A model generated the notes under the pieces. That model saw only the letters and a program-made list of their open reading frames with translations. It ran no database searches and was not told where the DNA came from. Of a stretch of DNA of 17,696 bases, positions 7,608 to 15,043 are shown piece after piece. The stretch comes from JBHEPS01 sp046261635. Lineage in GTDB: Bacteria > Acidobacteriota > Thermoanaerobaculia > Gp7-AA8. The position numbers and the translations under genes were made by a program. The first letter of the stretch is position 1. Each line of letters begins with the position of its first letter. The DNA lies in assembly GCA_046261635.1 (NCBI GenBank), contig JBHEOL010000374.1, positions 1-17,696 of the forward strand, written 5' to 3'.

Positions 7608-8528
7608 GTGAAAGTCGCATTCTTCGGAACTCCCGAGTTCGCGGTTCCCTCATTACGGGCGATCCTCGACTCCAACCACGACGTGGTTCTCGTGGTCGCG
7701 CAACCCGACCGGCCCGCCGGCCGCGGGATGAAGCTCCGTAAGCCGCCGGTTGCAGAGCTCGCGATCGAGCAGCGGATTCTCCTCGTTCAGCCGCCTCGCA
7801 TCCGCGGGGAGGAAATGCTCGAGACGATCCGCGCGAGCGGGTGCGAGCTGGCGGTCGTGGTCGCTTACGGAAAAATCCTTCCCGCCGCGCTGCTGGAGAT
7901 CCCGCCCCACGGCTTCATCAACGTTCACGCTTCTCTGCTGCCGAAGTATCGGGGGGCGGCGCCGATTCAGCGGGCGATCGAGGCTGGTGAGCGGATGACC
8001 GGCATCTCGATCATGCGGATCGACGAACAACTCGATCACGGCCCTGTCTTCGCGATGGCGGAGGTTCCGATCGGGCCGGACGATCGGGCACCTGCCGTTG
8101 CCGCGAAGCTCGCCGCCGTCGGTGGACGGATCCTGGTCGAGCAACTCGATCGAGTCGAGGCGGGGACGGCTGTAGAGACGCCCCAGGATCACGCGGCTGC
8201 CACGCATGCCGCGAAGATCGAGAAGAGCGAGGGAAGGGTGGATTGGGAAAGCAGCGCTAAGATCCTCTACGACCGCTTCCGCGCCTTCGATCCCTGGCCG
8301 GGGCTCCACACGGAGATCGCCAGAGAAGCCGTGAAGCTTTCGGACATTGCTCCCGCGGACGAGGAGGGGACGGCTGGAACCGTGCTGCGGTACGGCGAGG
8401 ACGCCGTCGTCGCGTGCGGCGCCGGTGCCCTCCGGCTTCAGTTTTTGCAGCGTCCGGGGAAAAGGCCCGCGCCGGCGGCCGGCGTCCTGCGCGGGCTCGG
8501 GATCCGCCCGGGAGACCGGCTCGCGTGA
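7608..8528 (+). CDS. fmt: Methionyl-tRNA formyltransferase
   Basis: Fmt formylates initiator Met-tRNA using 10-formyl-THF, supplying fMet-tRNA for translation initiation. The 306-residue product has both domains. The N-terminal Rossmann domain starts MKVAFFGTPEFAVPSL and carries the catalytic block NVHASLLPKYRGAAP (N105, H107) and IDEQLDHG with D143, matching the Asn-His-Asp triad of the family. The C-terminal OB-like domain contains the FDPWPGLHT block. The start is GTG at 7608; the first residues align with the family, so nothing is missing. The stop overlaps the rsmB start by 4 nt (GTGA). A peptide deformylase gene, often found upstream, is absent from this window. Confidence 0.96.
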   Translation: MKVAFFGTPEFAVPSLRAILDSNHDVVLVVAQPDRPAGRGMKLRKPPVAELAIEQRILLVQPPRIRGEEMLETIRASGCELAVVVAYGKILPAALLEIPPHGFINVHASLLPKYRGAAPIQRAIEAGERMTGISIMRIDEQLDHGPVFAMAEVPIGPDDRAPAVAAKLAAVGGRILVEQLDRVEAGTAVETPQDHAAATHAAKIEKSEGRVDWESSAKILYDRFRAFDPWPGLHTEIAREAVKLSDIAPADEEGTAGTVLRYGEDAVVACGAGALRLQFLQRPGKRPAPAAGVLRGLGIRPGDRLA

Positions 8529-9808
8529 ACGAGCGCGAGCGGGCCTGGCTGGCGCTCAGACGCATCGAGCGAACCGAGGCGCGGGCAGATTTCGCGATCG
8601 AAGCGGAGGTTGAAAACGAGCAGGAGCGGGGATTTCTCCGCACGGTCGTGCTGGGCGCCCTGCGTAACCGCTCGAAACTCGACTATCTGATCGAGAAGCT
8701 GACGAAGAGGAACATCGAGTCGATCGACCCCGACGTGGCGACTCTTCTGAGAACCTCGCTCTACGAACTGCTCGAAATGAGATCTCCCGCGTACGCGGTG
8801 GTGAACGAAGCGACCGGAATCGCGGCGCGGCGGTTTCTCAGGGCGAAGGGGTTCATCAACGGAGTGCTCCGTTCGGCGAGCCGGACTCCTCTCGAATCGC
8901 TGTTGCCCGAGGACGATTCACCGCGATCGATCTCGGTGCGGACGGGTCATCCGGAGTGGCTCCTGAGGAGGTGGATCACGCAATTCGGGGCCGAGCGCGC
9001 GATCAGGATCGCTGAAGCGGACCAGGAAGCGTCATGGCCCGACCTGCTGGTGAACACGAGGCGGATCTCGCTCGACGAGGCCTCGGCCCGTCTCGAGTCG
9101 AAGGGGATCGAGCACACGCGCTCACCGCTCGGGATTCCCGTCCTCCGGCTTCGTTCTTCCACGGTGCCGGTTGCGGACGAGATCGCCCGGGGATTGTTTC
9201 ACGCGATGGACGAGGGGAGCGCGCTCGTCGCAACCCTCATTCGCGAGGGATCGAGGGTGGCGGACCTCGCGGCGGCCCCCGGAGGGAAGACGCTGGTCCT
9301 CGGGATGCGGAACTGCCGGGTGACGGCGAGCGACGTTTCGATGGCGAGGCTGATGACGCTGCGCGCGGCGGCGGCGCGCTTTCTGGACGACCAGCCCGCG
9401 ATCGTGGCGGGCGATGCGACGCGGGTTCCATTCAGGTCGCGCTTCGATGCGGTGCTGCTCGATGCGCCGTGCAGCGCCACGGGGACGCTCAGAAAGAACC
9501 CGGAGGCGCGCTGGCGGACTGAAGAGAAGGATCTGACCCGTTACGCACGAGCGCAACTGGCGATGTTGAACGCATCGGCCTCGATCGCCGGCTCCGAGAT
9601 TCTCTATTCGACCTGTTCCCTCGAGCCGGAAGAGAATCGCGAGGTGGCCGGGAAGTTTCTCGAAACGCATACGGATTTCGAGCCGGGAGCGATGGTCGAG
9701 AGAGTGCCGGAGATGCTGCGCTCTGCCGTCAAAGGGAGCGAGCTGTCTCTGACGCCCGAGTACGGAACCGATGGGTTCACGGTGACGCTTCTGACCCGCA
9801 GAAAGTGA
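8525..9808 (+). CDS. rsmB: 16S rRNA m5C967 methyltransferase (RsmB/Sun)
   Basis: RsmB methylates C5 of a cytosine (967 in E. coli numbering) of 16S rRNA using SAM. From the GTG at 8525 it has 427 residues, close to E. coli RsmB. It has an N-terminal NusB-like RNA-binding domain (about 1-125), a linker, and the RNA m5C methyltransferase domain. Visible motifs are the SAM loop AAPGGKT (250-256), DAPCSATGTLRKNP (313 onward, C316) and YSTCSLEPEEN (361 onward) with catalytic nucleophile C364. An earlier start inside fmt is possible, but the GTGA overlap at 8525-8528 gives the normal N-terminus. An intrinsic terminator follows about 70 nt after the stop. Confidence 0.95.
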   Translation: MNERERAWLALRRIERTEARADFAIEAEVENEQERGFLRTVVLGALRNRSKLDYLIEKLTKRNIESIDPDVATLLRTSLYELLEMRSPAYAVVNEATGIAARRFLRAKGFINGVLRSASRTPLESLLPEDDSPRSISVRTGHPEWLLRRWITQFGAERAIRIAEADQEASWPDLLVNTRRISLDEASARLESKGIEHTRSPLGIPVLRLRSSTVPVADEIARGLFHAMDEGSALVATLIREGSRVADLAAAPGGKTLVLGMRNCRVTASDVSMARLMTLRAAAARFLDDQPAIVAGDATRVPFRSRFDAVLLDAPCSATGTLRKNPEARWRTEEKDLTRYARAQLAMLNASASIAGSEILYSTCSLEPEENREVAGKFLETHTDFEPGAMVERVPEMLRSAVKGSELSLTPEYGTDGFTVTLLTRRK

Positions 9809-9880
9809 GCGAGAAGCAGGCGAAGCAGACGAAGAAACGAGCGGAACGGCGCGCATCGTGAAATGCGATGAAAAGCGCGT

Positions 9881-9904
9881 AAAAGCGCGGAACTTCGCGC
9901 TTTT
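9881..9904 (+). terminator. Intrinsic terminator after rsmB
   Basis: AAAAGCGCG (9881-9889) pairs with CGCGCTTTT (9896-9904) around a 6-nt loop, followed by TTTTCTC. A second AAAAGCGCG copy at 9871-9879 offers an alternative left arm. It ends the fmt-rsmB transcript only a few bases before the HU promoter -35. Confidence 0.75.
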
Positions 9905-9908
9905 CTCG

Positions 9909-9937
9909 TTGACAATCACCATTCGTTCTCTTAGATT
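9909..9937 (+). promoter_or_regulatory. Near-consensus sigma-70 promoter of the HU gene
   Basis: TTGACA (9909-9914), a 17-nt spacer, then TAGATT (9932-9937). This is the strongest promoter visible in the window. It predicts a leader of about 43 nt before the HU start codon, with a strong Shine-Dalgarno, as expected for an abundant nucleoid protein. Confidence 0.8.
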
Positions 9938-9973
9938 GCTCCATTAGTCCGCACGACACTTCATCGTTTCATC

Positions 9974-9980
9974 AGGAGGG
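9974..9980 (+). promoter_or_regulatory. Strong Shine-Dalgarno of the HU gene
   Basis: AGGAGGG lies 6 nt before the ATG at 9987. It is the most consensus-like ribosome binding site in the window and contrasts with the SD-less starts of fmt, dgt and the SDR gene. Confidence 0.8.
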
Positions 9981-9986
9981 TGTTTT

Positions 9987-10283
9987 ATGGCAGGAAAAGC
10001 TGACGTCGTCAGCGCGATCGCGGAGCAGGCGGGAATCTCGAAAAAAGAGGCTACCGCTGCCTATGACGCGTTCGTCGAGTACATCGCCGAGACATGCCAG
10101 AGCGGCGAGCGTTGCTCCGTACCGGGGCTGGGAAGCTTCACGGTGAGCGAGCGCAAGGCCCGTACCGGCCGCAATCCGCGAACCAACGAGACCATTCAGA
10201 TTCCGGCCAGCCGCAATGTGCGATTCAAGGCCGGGAAGGATCTCAAGACTTCCCTCAATACCAAGAAGCGCGGCCGTAAGTAA
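9987..10283 (+). CDS. HU family DNA-binding nucleoid protein
   Basis: A small basic histone-like protein that bends and compacts DNA as a dimer. The 98-residue product opens with the helical dimerisation part (KADVVSAIAEQAGISKKEA), followed by VPGLGSFTVSERKARTGRNP and the beta-arm with TNETIQIPASRNVRFKAG, including the Pro and Arg residues used for DNA intercalation and contact in the HU/IHF family. A short basic tail (KKRGRK) extends past the usual HU end. It has its own promoter and terminator, so it is monocistronic. HU is favoured over IHF because no partner subunit is seen and the sequence is HU-like, but the two cannot be fully separated by eye. Confidence 0.95.
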   Translation: MAGKADVVSAIAEQAGISKKEATAAYDAFVEYIAETCQSGERCSVPGLGSFTVSERKARTGRNPRTNETIQIPASRNVRFKAGKDLKTSLNTKKRGRK

Positions 10284-10304
10284 CTCGAAGTTTCGCTCTG
10301 CAGG

Positions 10305-10336
10305 AAAAGACGCTCTCTGTCGAGGGCGTCTTTTTT
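10305..10336 (+). terminator. Intrinsic terminator after the HU gene, probably bidirectional
   Basis: AAAAGACGC (10305-10313) pairs with GCGTCTTTT (10326-10334), and the T-run extends to 10336. Because the left arm starts with AAAA, the opposite strand also ends in a T-run, so the hairpin could end the convergent dgt transcript, whose stop lies at 10361. Confidence 0.85.
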
Positions 10337-10360
10337 CTTGGGAACCACGGTCATCGGCCG

Positions 10361-11389
10361 CTACGCCAGCCAGGGCCTCGGCACGAAGATCTTCTCGTAC
10401 AGACCGATCGCGTACCGATCCGTCATCCCCGCGATGAAGTCGAGCGTCAGCCGGTCCACCGGCTCTCCCGACTCGAGGTCGAGATACCGCTCCGGGTGCG
10501 AATGAACGTGCTCGAACAGCGCGGTCAGCATTGCCTGCGCCTTTTCGAACTCGTCGCGAACCGCCGGCGTCAGATACATGTTCTCGAACATGAACGTCCG
10601 CAGATCCTCGAGCGCGCCATAGACCTCGGGCGTCATCGCGACCTGCTCGTAATCGATCGCCAGCGTCGCTTCGATCACGTCCTTCACCATCGTCGCGATC
10701 CTCGCGCTCGGCCGCTGTCCCAGGACTTTTCTCACACCCTTCGGCAGATCGCGCTCCCGCAGCAGCCCTGCCCGGATCCCGTCGTCGATGTCGTGGTTCA
10801 CGTAGGCGATGATGTCCGAGATCCTCACGATGTCGCCCTCGAGTGTCAGCGCACGCGCTTTCGGCCTCCGCCGGAGCAGTTCGCCCTTCTCGCCCTTTGA
10901 ATGCTTGAGAATCCCGTCCCTCACCTCGATCGTCAGATTCAGCCCTCGCCCCTCGTTTTCCAGTTTCTCCACCACGCGCACCGACTGACGGTAGTGATTG
11001 AATCCGCCGCGGACGAGCTTGTTCAGCGCCGCCTCGCCCGCGTGTCCGAACGGGCTGTGTCCGAGGTCGTGCCCCAGCCCGATCGCCTCGGTCAGCACCT
11101 CGTTCAGCCTCAGCGCTTTCGCGATCGTTCGAGCGATCTGGGTCACCTCGAGTACGTGCGTCAGCCGCGTCCGGTAGTGATCCCCCTCGGGCGCCAGAAA
11201 GACCTGGGTCTTGTGCTTCAGCCGCCGGAACGCCTTGCAGTGGATGATCCGGTCCCGGTCCCTCTGGTAGGAGGGGCGGATGTCGTCCTCCCGCTCGGCC
11301 ACGTCGCGCCCACGCGTCTCCGCGCTTCGCGCCGCCTGCGGAACGAGGGTCTGGTCTTCGAGCTGCTCGAGCATCTTGCGGATCTTCAT
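10361..11389 (-). CDS. dgt: Deoxyguanosinetriphosphate triphosphohydrolase-like HD protein
   Basis: An HD-domain enzyme of the dGTPase group, which hydrolyses dNTPs (classically dGTP) to the nucleoside and triphosphate and helps balance dNTP pools. The 342-residue length fits the shorter, type-2-like subgroup rather than the roughly 500-residue E. coli Dgt. The metal-binding HD signature is complete: H78 in RTRLTHVLE, H107-D108 in GLGHDLGHSPFGH, and D192 in SDIIAYVNHDIDDGI. The early RPSYQRDRDRII and CKAFRRLKHKTQVF blocks are typical. The ATG at 11389 has no Shine-Dalgarno; a TAGAAT hexamer lies 6 nt upstream. It converges with the HU gene and is divergent from the SDR gene. True nucleotide preference is unknown. 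Confidence 0.92.
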   Translation of the reverse strand: MKIRKMLEQLEDQTLVPQAARSAETRGRDVAEREDDIRPSYQRDRDRIIHCKAFRRLKHKTQVFLAPEGDHYRTRLTHVLEVTQIARTIAKALRLNEVLTEAIGLGHDLGHSPFGHAGEAALNKLVRGGFNHYRQSVRVVEKLENEGRGLNLTIEVRDGILKHSKGEKGELLRRRPKARALTLEGDIVRISDIIAYVNHDIDDGIRAGLLRERDLPKGVRKVLGQRPSARIATMVKDVIEATLAIDYEQVAMTPEVYGALEDLRTFMFENMYLTPAVRDEFEKAQAMLTALFEHVHSHPERYLDLESGEPVDRLTLDFIAGMTDRYAIGLYEKIFVPRPWLA

Positions 11390-11395
11390 GGGAGG

Positions 11396-11401
11396 ATTCT
11401 A
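11396..11401 (-). promoter_or_regulatory. -10-like TAGAAT directly before dgt
   Basis: On the minus strand TAGAAT is followed by CCTCCC and then the ATG of dgt. This geometry predicts transcription starting at the start codon. The intervening six bases are pyrimidines and cannot act as a Shine-Dalgarno. Confidence 0.5.
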
Positions 11402-11540
11402 GTGCTGCCGCGTCCCGGTCGGCGCAGTCTGGTGCGCTTCGGCCGTTCCCACCCCAGCATCTTGTAGTCCCCTCTTCGGCGCCCCCTCTTTTCCCCGCGC
11501 GACTCTACGTATAGTGGGACTTGTGGAAGCTCCGCGACGG

Positions 11541-11546
11541 TAGAAT
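11541..11546 (+). promoter_or_regulatory. -10-like TAGAAT directly before the SDR gene
   Basis: TAGAAT ends 6 nt before the ATG at 11553, the same spacing as at dgt on the other strand of this 163-nt divergent gap. A second hexamer, TATAGT at 11510-11515, could serve an upstream start giving a longer leader. Neither has a clear -35. Confidence 0.5.
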
Positions 11547-11552
11547 CACGGG

Positions 11553-12260
11553 ATGAGCGAGTTCGAAGGAAAGACCGTCCTGATCGTCGGCGCGTCGAGC
11601 GGGATCGGCCATCGGGCCGCAGAGCGGTTTCTCGCCGCCGGTGCGAACGTCGGGGTGATGGCGAGGCGCGAGACGTTGCTCCGTGAGCTCGCGGTCCGGA
11701 GCGATCGCGATCGCACGCTCGTGCTCGCTGGCGACGCATCGAAGTCAGAGGACGTGGAGCGGTGCGTCGCCGCGCTCGAGGAGCGGTTCGGGCCGGTGGC
11801 GATCCTTCTCACCTGTCCCGGCCTGGTCGATCCGCGGCCGATCGCCGAAACGACGGATCAGCAGTGGGAGGAGTCGATTGCCGCGAATCTCCACGCCGTG
11901 TTCCGGCCGGTCCGAAGGGTGTTGCCGCCCATGCTCGAGCGTGGCAGTGGGGCGATCGTCCTCGTTGCGTCGATCTCCGGAGTCTCGGGCTCGAGCAAGT
12001 TTCCGGGACTCGTTCCCTACGCGGCATCGAAGGCCGCCGTCATCGGTTTTGCAGAGGCTCTCGCCGCCGAGGTCGGCCCCAGGGGCGTCCGCGTGAACGC
12101 CCTCAGCCCAGGCTCGGTCGACACGGAGATGTTGCGCGCTGCTGCCCCCGATGCGGTTCCCGCAATGACGACCGACGAGGTCGCCGAGTCGATTCTCTTT
12201 CTCGCCTCCGAACGATCGCGCCCCATCCAGGGGCAGAACCTGCACGTCTATGGTCCCTGA
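11553..12260 (+). CDS. Short-chain dehydrogenase/reductase (SDR), FabG-like, substrate unknown
   Basis: A classical 235-residue SDR expected to be a cytosolic NAD(P)H-dependent oxidoreductase. It has the cofactor motif GASSGIG (13-19), DA of the adenine pocket (61-62), and a full N-S-Y-K catalytic set: N112, S140, Y156, K160 (YAASK). The C-terminal GQNLHVYGP corresponds to the end of FabG-like enzymes. The usual NNAG motif after strand beta-4 is replaced by TCPG (87-90), which is unusual. A 3-oxoacyl reductase is possible, but the substrate cannot be assigned. The ATG at 11553 is SD-less with TAGAAT upstream. The 3' end overlaps alr by 11 nt, so the two are probably co-translated. Confidence 0.9.
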   Translation: MSEFEGKTVLIVGASSGIGHRAAERFLAAGANVGVMARRETLLRELAVRSDRDRTLVLAGDASKSEDVERCVAALEERFGPVAILLTCPGLVDPRPIAETTDQQWEESIAANLHAVFRPVRRVLPPMLERGSGAIVLVASISGVSGSSKFPGLVPYAASKAAVIGFAEALAAEVGPRGVRVNALSPGSVDTEMLRAAAPDAVPAMTTDEVAESILFLASERSRPIQGQNLHVYGP

Positions 12261-13401
12261 AGAAAGCCGGCTCCGTCCCACCTTCGCCGAGATCGACCTC
12301 GAGGCCTTCGATCGCAATGTCGACGCGATCAGGGCGATCCTTCCCGAGGGCTCGCGGATGATCGCGGTCGTCAAGGCGGATGCCTACGGTCATGGGGCCG
12401 TACCGCTGGCCCTGCGCTGCGAGGACCGAGTGGCGGCCTTCGCCGTCGCCCTTCTCGAGGAGGCCGAGTCGCTGGCAGACGCCGGGATCCGAGCTCCGAT
12501 CCTGATCCTCGGTCCGCTCACGGCGCCGCAGTTCGACCGCTGCTTCGAGCGGGGGTTCCTGCCGGGGGTGATCGGCCCGGAGGAGCTCGCCGTTTTCGCG
12601 GCGCGCGCGCGGGCGCTCTCCTGGAAGGGAGAGATCCACCTGAAGCTCGACAGTGGCATGGGGAGGATGGGGTTTCTCCCGGCCGACATCGATGGCGCTG
12701 CGGCAACACTGGAGCAGTTGCCTGGCGTTCGAATCGGGGGAATCTACACCCACTACGCGAATGCGGCGGATCCGGATGATCCCTTCACGGCACGGCAGAA
12801 CGAGCGATTCGAGGCGATGCTCGGAAGGCTGCGCGATCTCGGAGTCGAGTCGCCGCTCCACCACGTGGCCAACAGCGCGGCCATCGCCCGCGGGCTCGTA
12901 CGGCCGGGGGATTGGGTGAGGGCCGGGATCATCCTTTATGGAGCCGAGCCGCTCGACAATCGAGGCGCGCGGCTGGCTCCACTCCTGCGCTGGACGACCA
13001 GGATCGCCAGGCTGAAGACCGTCCAGGCGGGGGCGCCGATCGGCTACGGCTGCACTTGGAGGGCACCGCGGGAGAGCCGGATCGCGACGCTGGTCGTCGG
13101 GTACGCCGACGGTTACAGCCGCAGTTTCTCGAACCGGGCCGAGGTGCTCGTTCGGGGGAGGAGAGCCCCGGTCGTCGGGAGAGTATCGATGGATCTGATC
13201 ACGATCGACGTCACGGAAGTTCCCGAGGCTCAGACGGGCGACGAGGTCGTCCTGCTGGGGCGCCAGGGCGAGATGGAGATCCCGGCGGAAGAGCTCGCGG
13301 CTCACCTCGACACGATCGCGTACGAGATCCTGTGCGGAGTGGGGCGACGAGTGCCCCGGATCTGGGTCGAATCGGGGCGAAGGACGGTCGCGACGTTCTG
13401 A
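12250..13401 (+). CDS. alr: Alanine racemase
   Basis: A PLP enzyme that interconverts L- and D-alanine for peptidoglycan synthesis. The 383-residue product has the TIM-barrel N-terminus with PLP-lysine K42 in VVKADAYGHG, the LKLDSGMGRMG block (132-141), HHVANSAA (204-211), and the C-terminal beta-domain with IGYGCTW, where Y266 fits the second catalytic base. GYADGYSR and GRVSMDLITIDVT are also present. Both catalytic residues are therefore in place. The start at 12250 lies inside the SDR stop region (11-nt overlap) and gives the family-typical FAEIDLEAFDRN near the N-terminus. mlaE begins 56 nt downstream. Confidence 0.96.
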   Translation: MVPEESRLRPTFAEIDLEAFDRNVDAIRAILPEGSRMIAVVKADAYGHGAVPLALRCEDRVAAFAVALLEEAESLADAGIRAPILILGPLTAPQFDRCFERGFLPGVIGPEELAVFAARARALSWKGEIHLKLDSGMGRMGFLPADIDGAAATLEQLPGVRIGGIYTHYANAADPDDPFTARQNERFEAMLGRLRDLGVESPLHHVANSAAIARGLVRPGDWVRAGIILYGAEPLDNRGARLAPLLRWTTRIARLKTVQAGAPIGYGCTWRAPRESRIATLVVGYADGYSRSFSNRAEVLVRGRRAPVVGRVSMDLITIDVTEVPEAQTGDEVVLLGRQGEMEIPAEELAAHLDTIAYEILCGVGRRVPRIWVESGRRTVATF

Positions 13402-13439
13402 CGGCCGCTTCGCCACTCTGCAATCCGGGAGCGGCACGG

Positions 13440-13445
13440 TACAAT
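13440..13445 (+). promoter_or_regulatory. -10-like TACAAT before mlaE
   Basis: TACAAT lies 12 nt before the ATG of mlaE in the 56-nt gap after alr, and no Shine-Dalgarno is visible. It may give mlaEF its own very short-leader transcript in addition to readthrough from alr. Confidence 0.4.
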
Positions 13446-13457
13446 CGCGCCGGCCGC

Positions 13458-14237
13458 ATGGATACAATCTCCCGCATTTTCGAGCCCGTCGGCAATCTCT
13501 TCCTCGGCCTGTTCGAAGAGACCGGGCGGTGGTTCCAGATGCTTCAGCGGACCGCCGTCTGGACGTTCCGCCCGCCTTTCGAGGTCCGCGAGTGGCTCCG
13601 CCAGATGGTCCGGCTCGGCATCGAATCGATCCCGGTGGTGGCGTTGACGACCATGTTCACCGGGATGGTCATGGCGCTGCAGACTTTCGAGGGATTCCGG
13701 CGCGTCCATGCGGAGAACTTCGTGGCGAGCGTCGTTTCGCTGGCGATGGTCCGCGAGCTCTCGCCCGTCCTGGTCGGCCTCATGGTGGCGGGGCGGGTAG
13801 GGTCGTCGATGGCAGCGGAGATCGGAACGATGCGCGTCACCGAGCAGATCGACGCCCTCGAGGCTCTCGCGACCGATCCGGTGCACTACCTGTTCGTGCC
13901 GCGCGTGCTCGCCGGGATCACGATGCTGCCGTTTCTCACTCTGCTCGGCGACGCGATCGGAATCGCCGGCGGCTATCTGGTCGCGGTCAAACTCCTCGGC
14001 GCCAATGCCCTCGTCTACGACCAGAACACGTGGATGTTCCTCGACCTCAAGGACATCTGGAGCGGGTTGGTGAAGGCAGCGGTCTTCGGCCTGCTGTTGA
14101 CCCTGACCGGCTGCCTGAAGGGTTACTACACCACGGGCGGGGCGGAGGGTGTGGGCCGGGCAACGACTTCCGCCGTGGTCACCGGATCGCTTCTGATCCT
14201 GCTGAGCGACTTCTTCCTCACGAAAGTGCTCTTCTGA
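13458..14237 (+). CDS. mlaE: MlaE/YrbE family ABC transporter permease
   Basis: The integral membrane permease of an MCE-type lipid transporter; in E. coli MlaE works with MlaF, MlaB and MlaD to move phospholipids between the inner and outer membranes. The 259-residue length matches E. coli MlaE. The family core is clear: MVRELSPVLVGLMVAGRVGSS, AAEIGTMRVTEQIDALEA, and DPVHYLFVPRVLAGITMLP, followed by hydrophobic segments and the C-terminal GGAEGVGRATTSAVV block. The N-terminus has the usual amphipathic region before the first membrane helix. TGA of mlaE and ATG of mlaF share one base, so they are coupled. The cargo is unknown. No MCE-domain (MlaD) gene is present in the window. Confidence 0.92.
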   Translation: MDTISRIFEPVGNLFLGLFEETGRWFQMLQRTAVWTFRPPFEVREWLRQMVRLGIESIPVVALTTMFTGMVMALQTFEGFRRVHAENFVASVVSLAMVRELSPVLVGLMVAGRVGSSMAAEIGTMRVTEQIDALEALATDPVHYLFVPRVLAGITMLPFLTLLGDAIGIAGGYLVAVKLLGANALVYDQNTWMFLDLKDIWSGLVKAAVFGLLLTLTGCLKGYYTTGGAEGVGRATTSAVVTGSLLILLSDFFLTKVLF

Positions 14238-15043
14238 TGGTTCACAGGACTCCGCACCTCCAGGAAACGATCCTGCTCCGGCTGGTCGACCTTCACAAAT
14301 CGTTCGGGACGAAGAAGGTCCTGCAGGGCCTTTCGCTCGAGATCCACAAGGGTGAATCCGTCGTGATCGTCGGCGGCTCGGGGACGGGGAAGAGCGTCAC
14401 GATCAAGACCATCATCGGTTTGATGTGCCCGGACCGAGGTCACGTCCTGGTCGATGGTGCAGACGTCTGCCACATGAAAGCGCGTGAGCTGAACGTTTTG
14501 CGCCGCCGCTTCGGAATGAGCTTTCAGGAAGGCGCTCTGTTCGATTCGATGTCGGTCTTCGAAAACGTCGCATTTCCGCTGCGCCGGCACACGAAGATGA
14601 CGGAAAAAGAGATCTCGATGCGGGTCGAAGAGTGCCTCGAGCAGGTGAATCTCTACAACGTATCGAACCGTCGCCCCTCGGAGCTTTCCGGGGGCATGCG
14701 GCGCCGCGTCGGATTCGCCCGGACGATCTCGCTCGCTCCGGAGATCCTGCTCTTCGATGAGCCGACGACCGGGCTCGACCCGGTGATGAGCGACGTAGTC
14801 GCCGACCTGATCATCGAGATGGACGACAAACTCGGCGCGACGGCGATCACGATCACGCACGACATGAAGGTCGCCTTCAAGATCGCGGACAAGGTCGCGA
14901 TGATCCACGAAGGACGAATCATCGAGCAGAGCCCTCCGGAAGAATTCGAGAAGAGCACGAATCCGATCGTCCGACAGTTCGTTGAGGGGCGGGCAGACGG
15001 TCCTCTCACGGACGAGGCCGCGAACGAAAGAGCAAGGGGCTAG
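14237..15043 (+). CDS. mlaF: MlaF-type ABC transporter ATP-binding protein
   Basis: The 268-residue ATPase is expected to power the MlaE permease from the cytoplasmic face. It contains Walker A GGSGTGKS (46-53), Q-loop Q97 in SFQEGALFDS, the signature SGGMRRRVGFART (from 151; the M in SGGM is typical of MlaF relatives), Walker B LLFDEP with E175, and switch H208 in ITHD. The closing FVEGRADGPL block is also typical. The start at 14237 overlaps the mlaE stop by one base. The stop codon TAG (15041-15043) lies in the first unit of a heptamer repeat array, and the last residues (ARG) are encoded by repeat-like sequence, so the original C-terminus may have been altered. Confidence 0.93.
   Translation: MVHRTPHLQETILLRLVDLHKSFGTKKVLQGLSLEIHKGESVVIVGGSGTGKSVTIKTIIGLMCPDRGHVLVDGADVCHMKARELNVLRRRFGMSFQEGALFDSMSVFENVAFPLRRHTKMTEKEISMRVEECLEQVNLYNVSNRRPSELSGGMRRRVGFARTISLAPEILLFDEPTTGLDPVMSDVVADLIIEMDDKLGATAITITHDMKVAFKIADKVAMIHEGRIIEQSPPEEFEKSTNPIVRQFVEGRADGPLTDEAANERARG

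Noticed and set aside
9809..9868. 20 open codons directly after the rsmB TGA encoding a basic peptide
   Set aside because: RsmB already has its full family length, and nothing at the stop suggests readthrough. The codons are probably purine-rich intergenic sequence.
12103..13467. A 454-codon open frame on the minus strand, antisense to alr
   Set aside because: The composition is dominated by R, P and D with no family motifs; alr with intact K42 and Y266 occupies the opposite strand.
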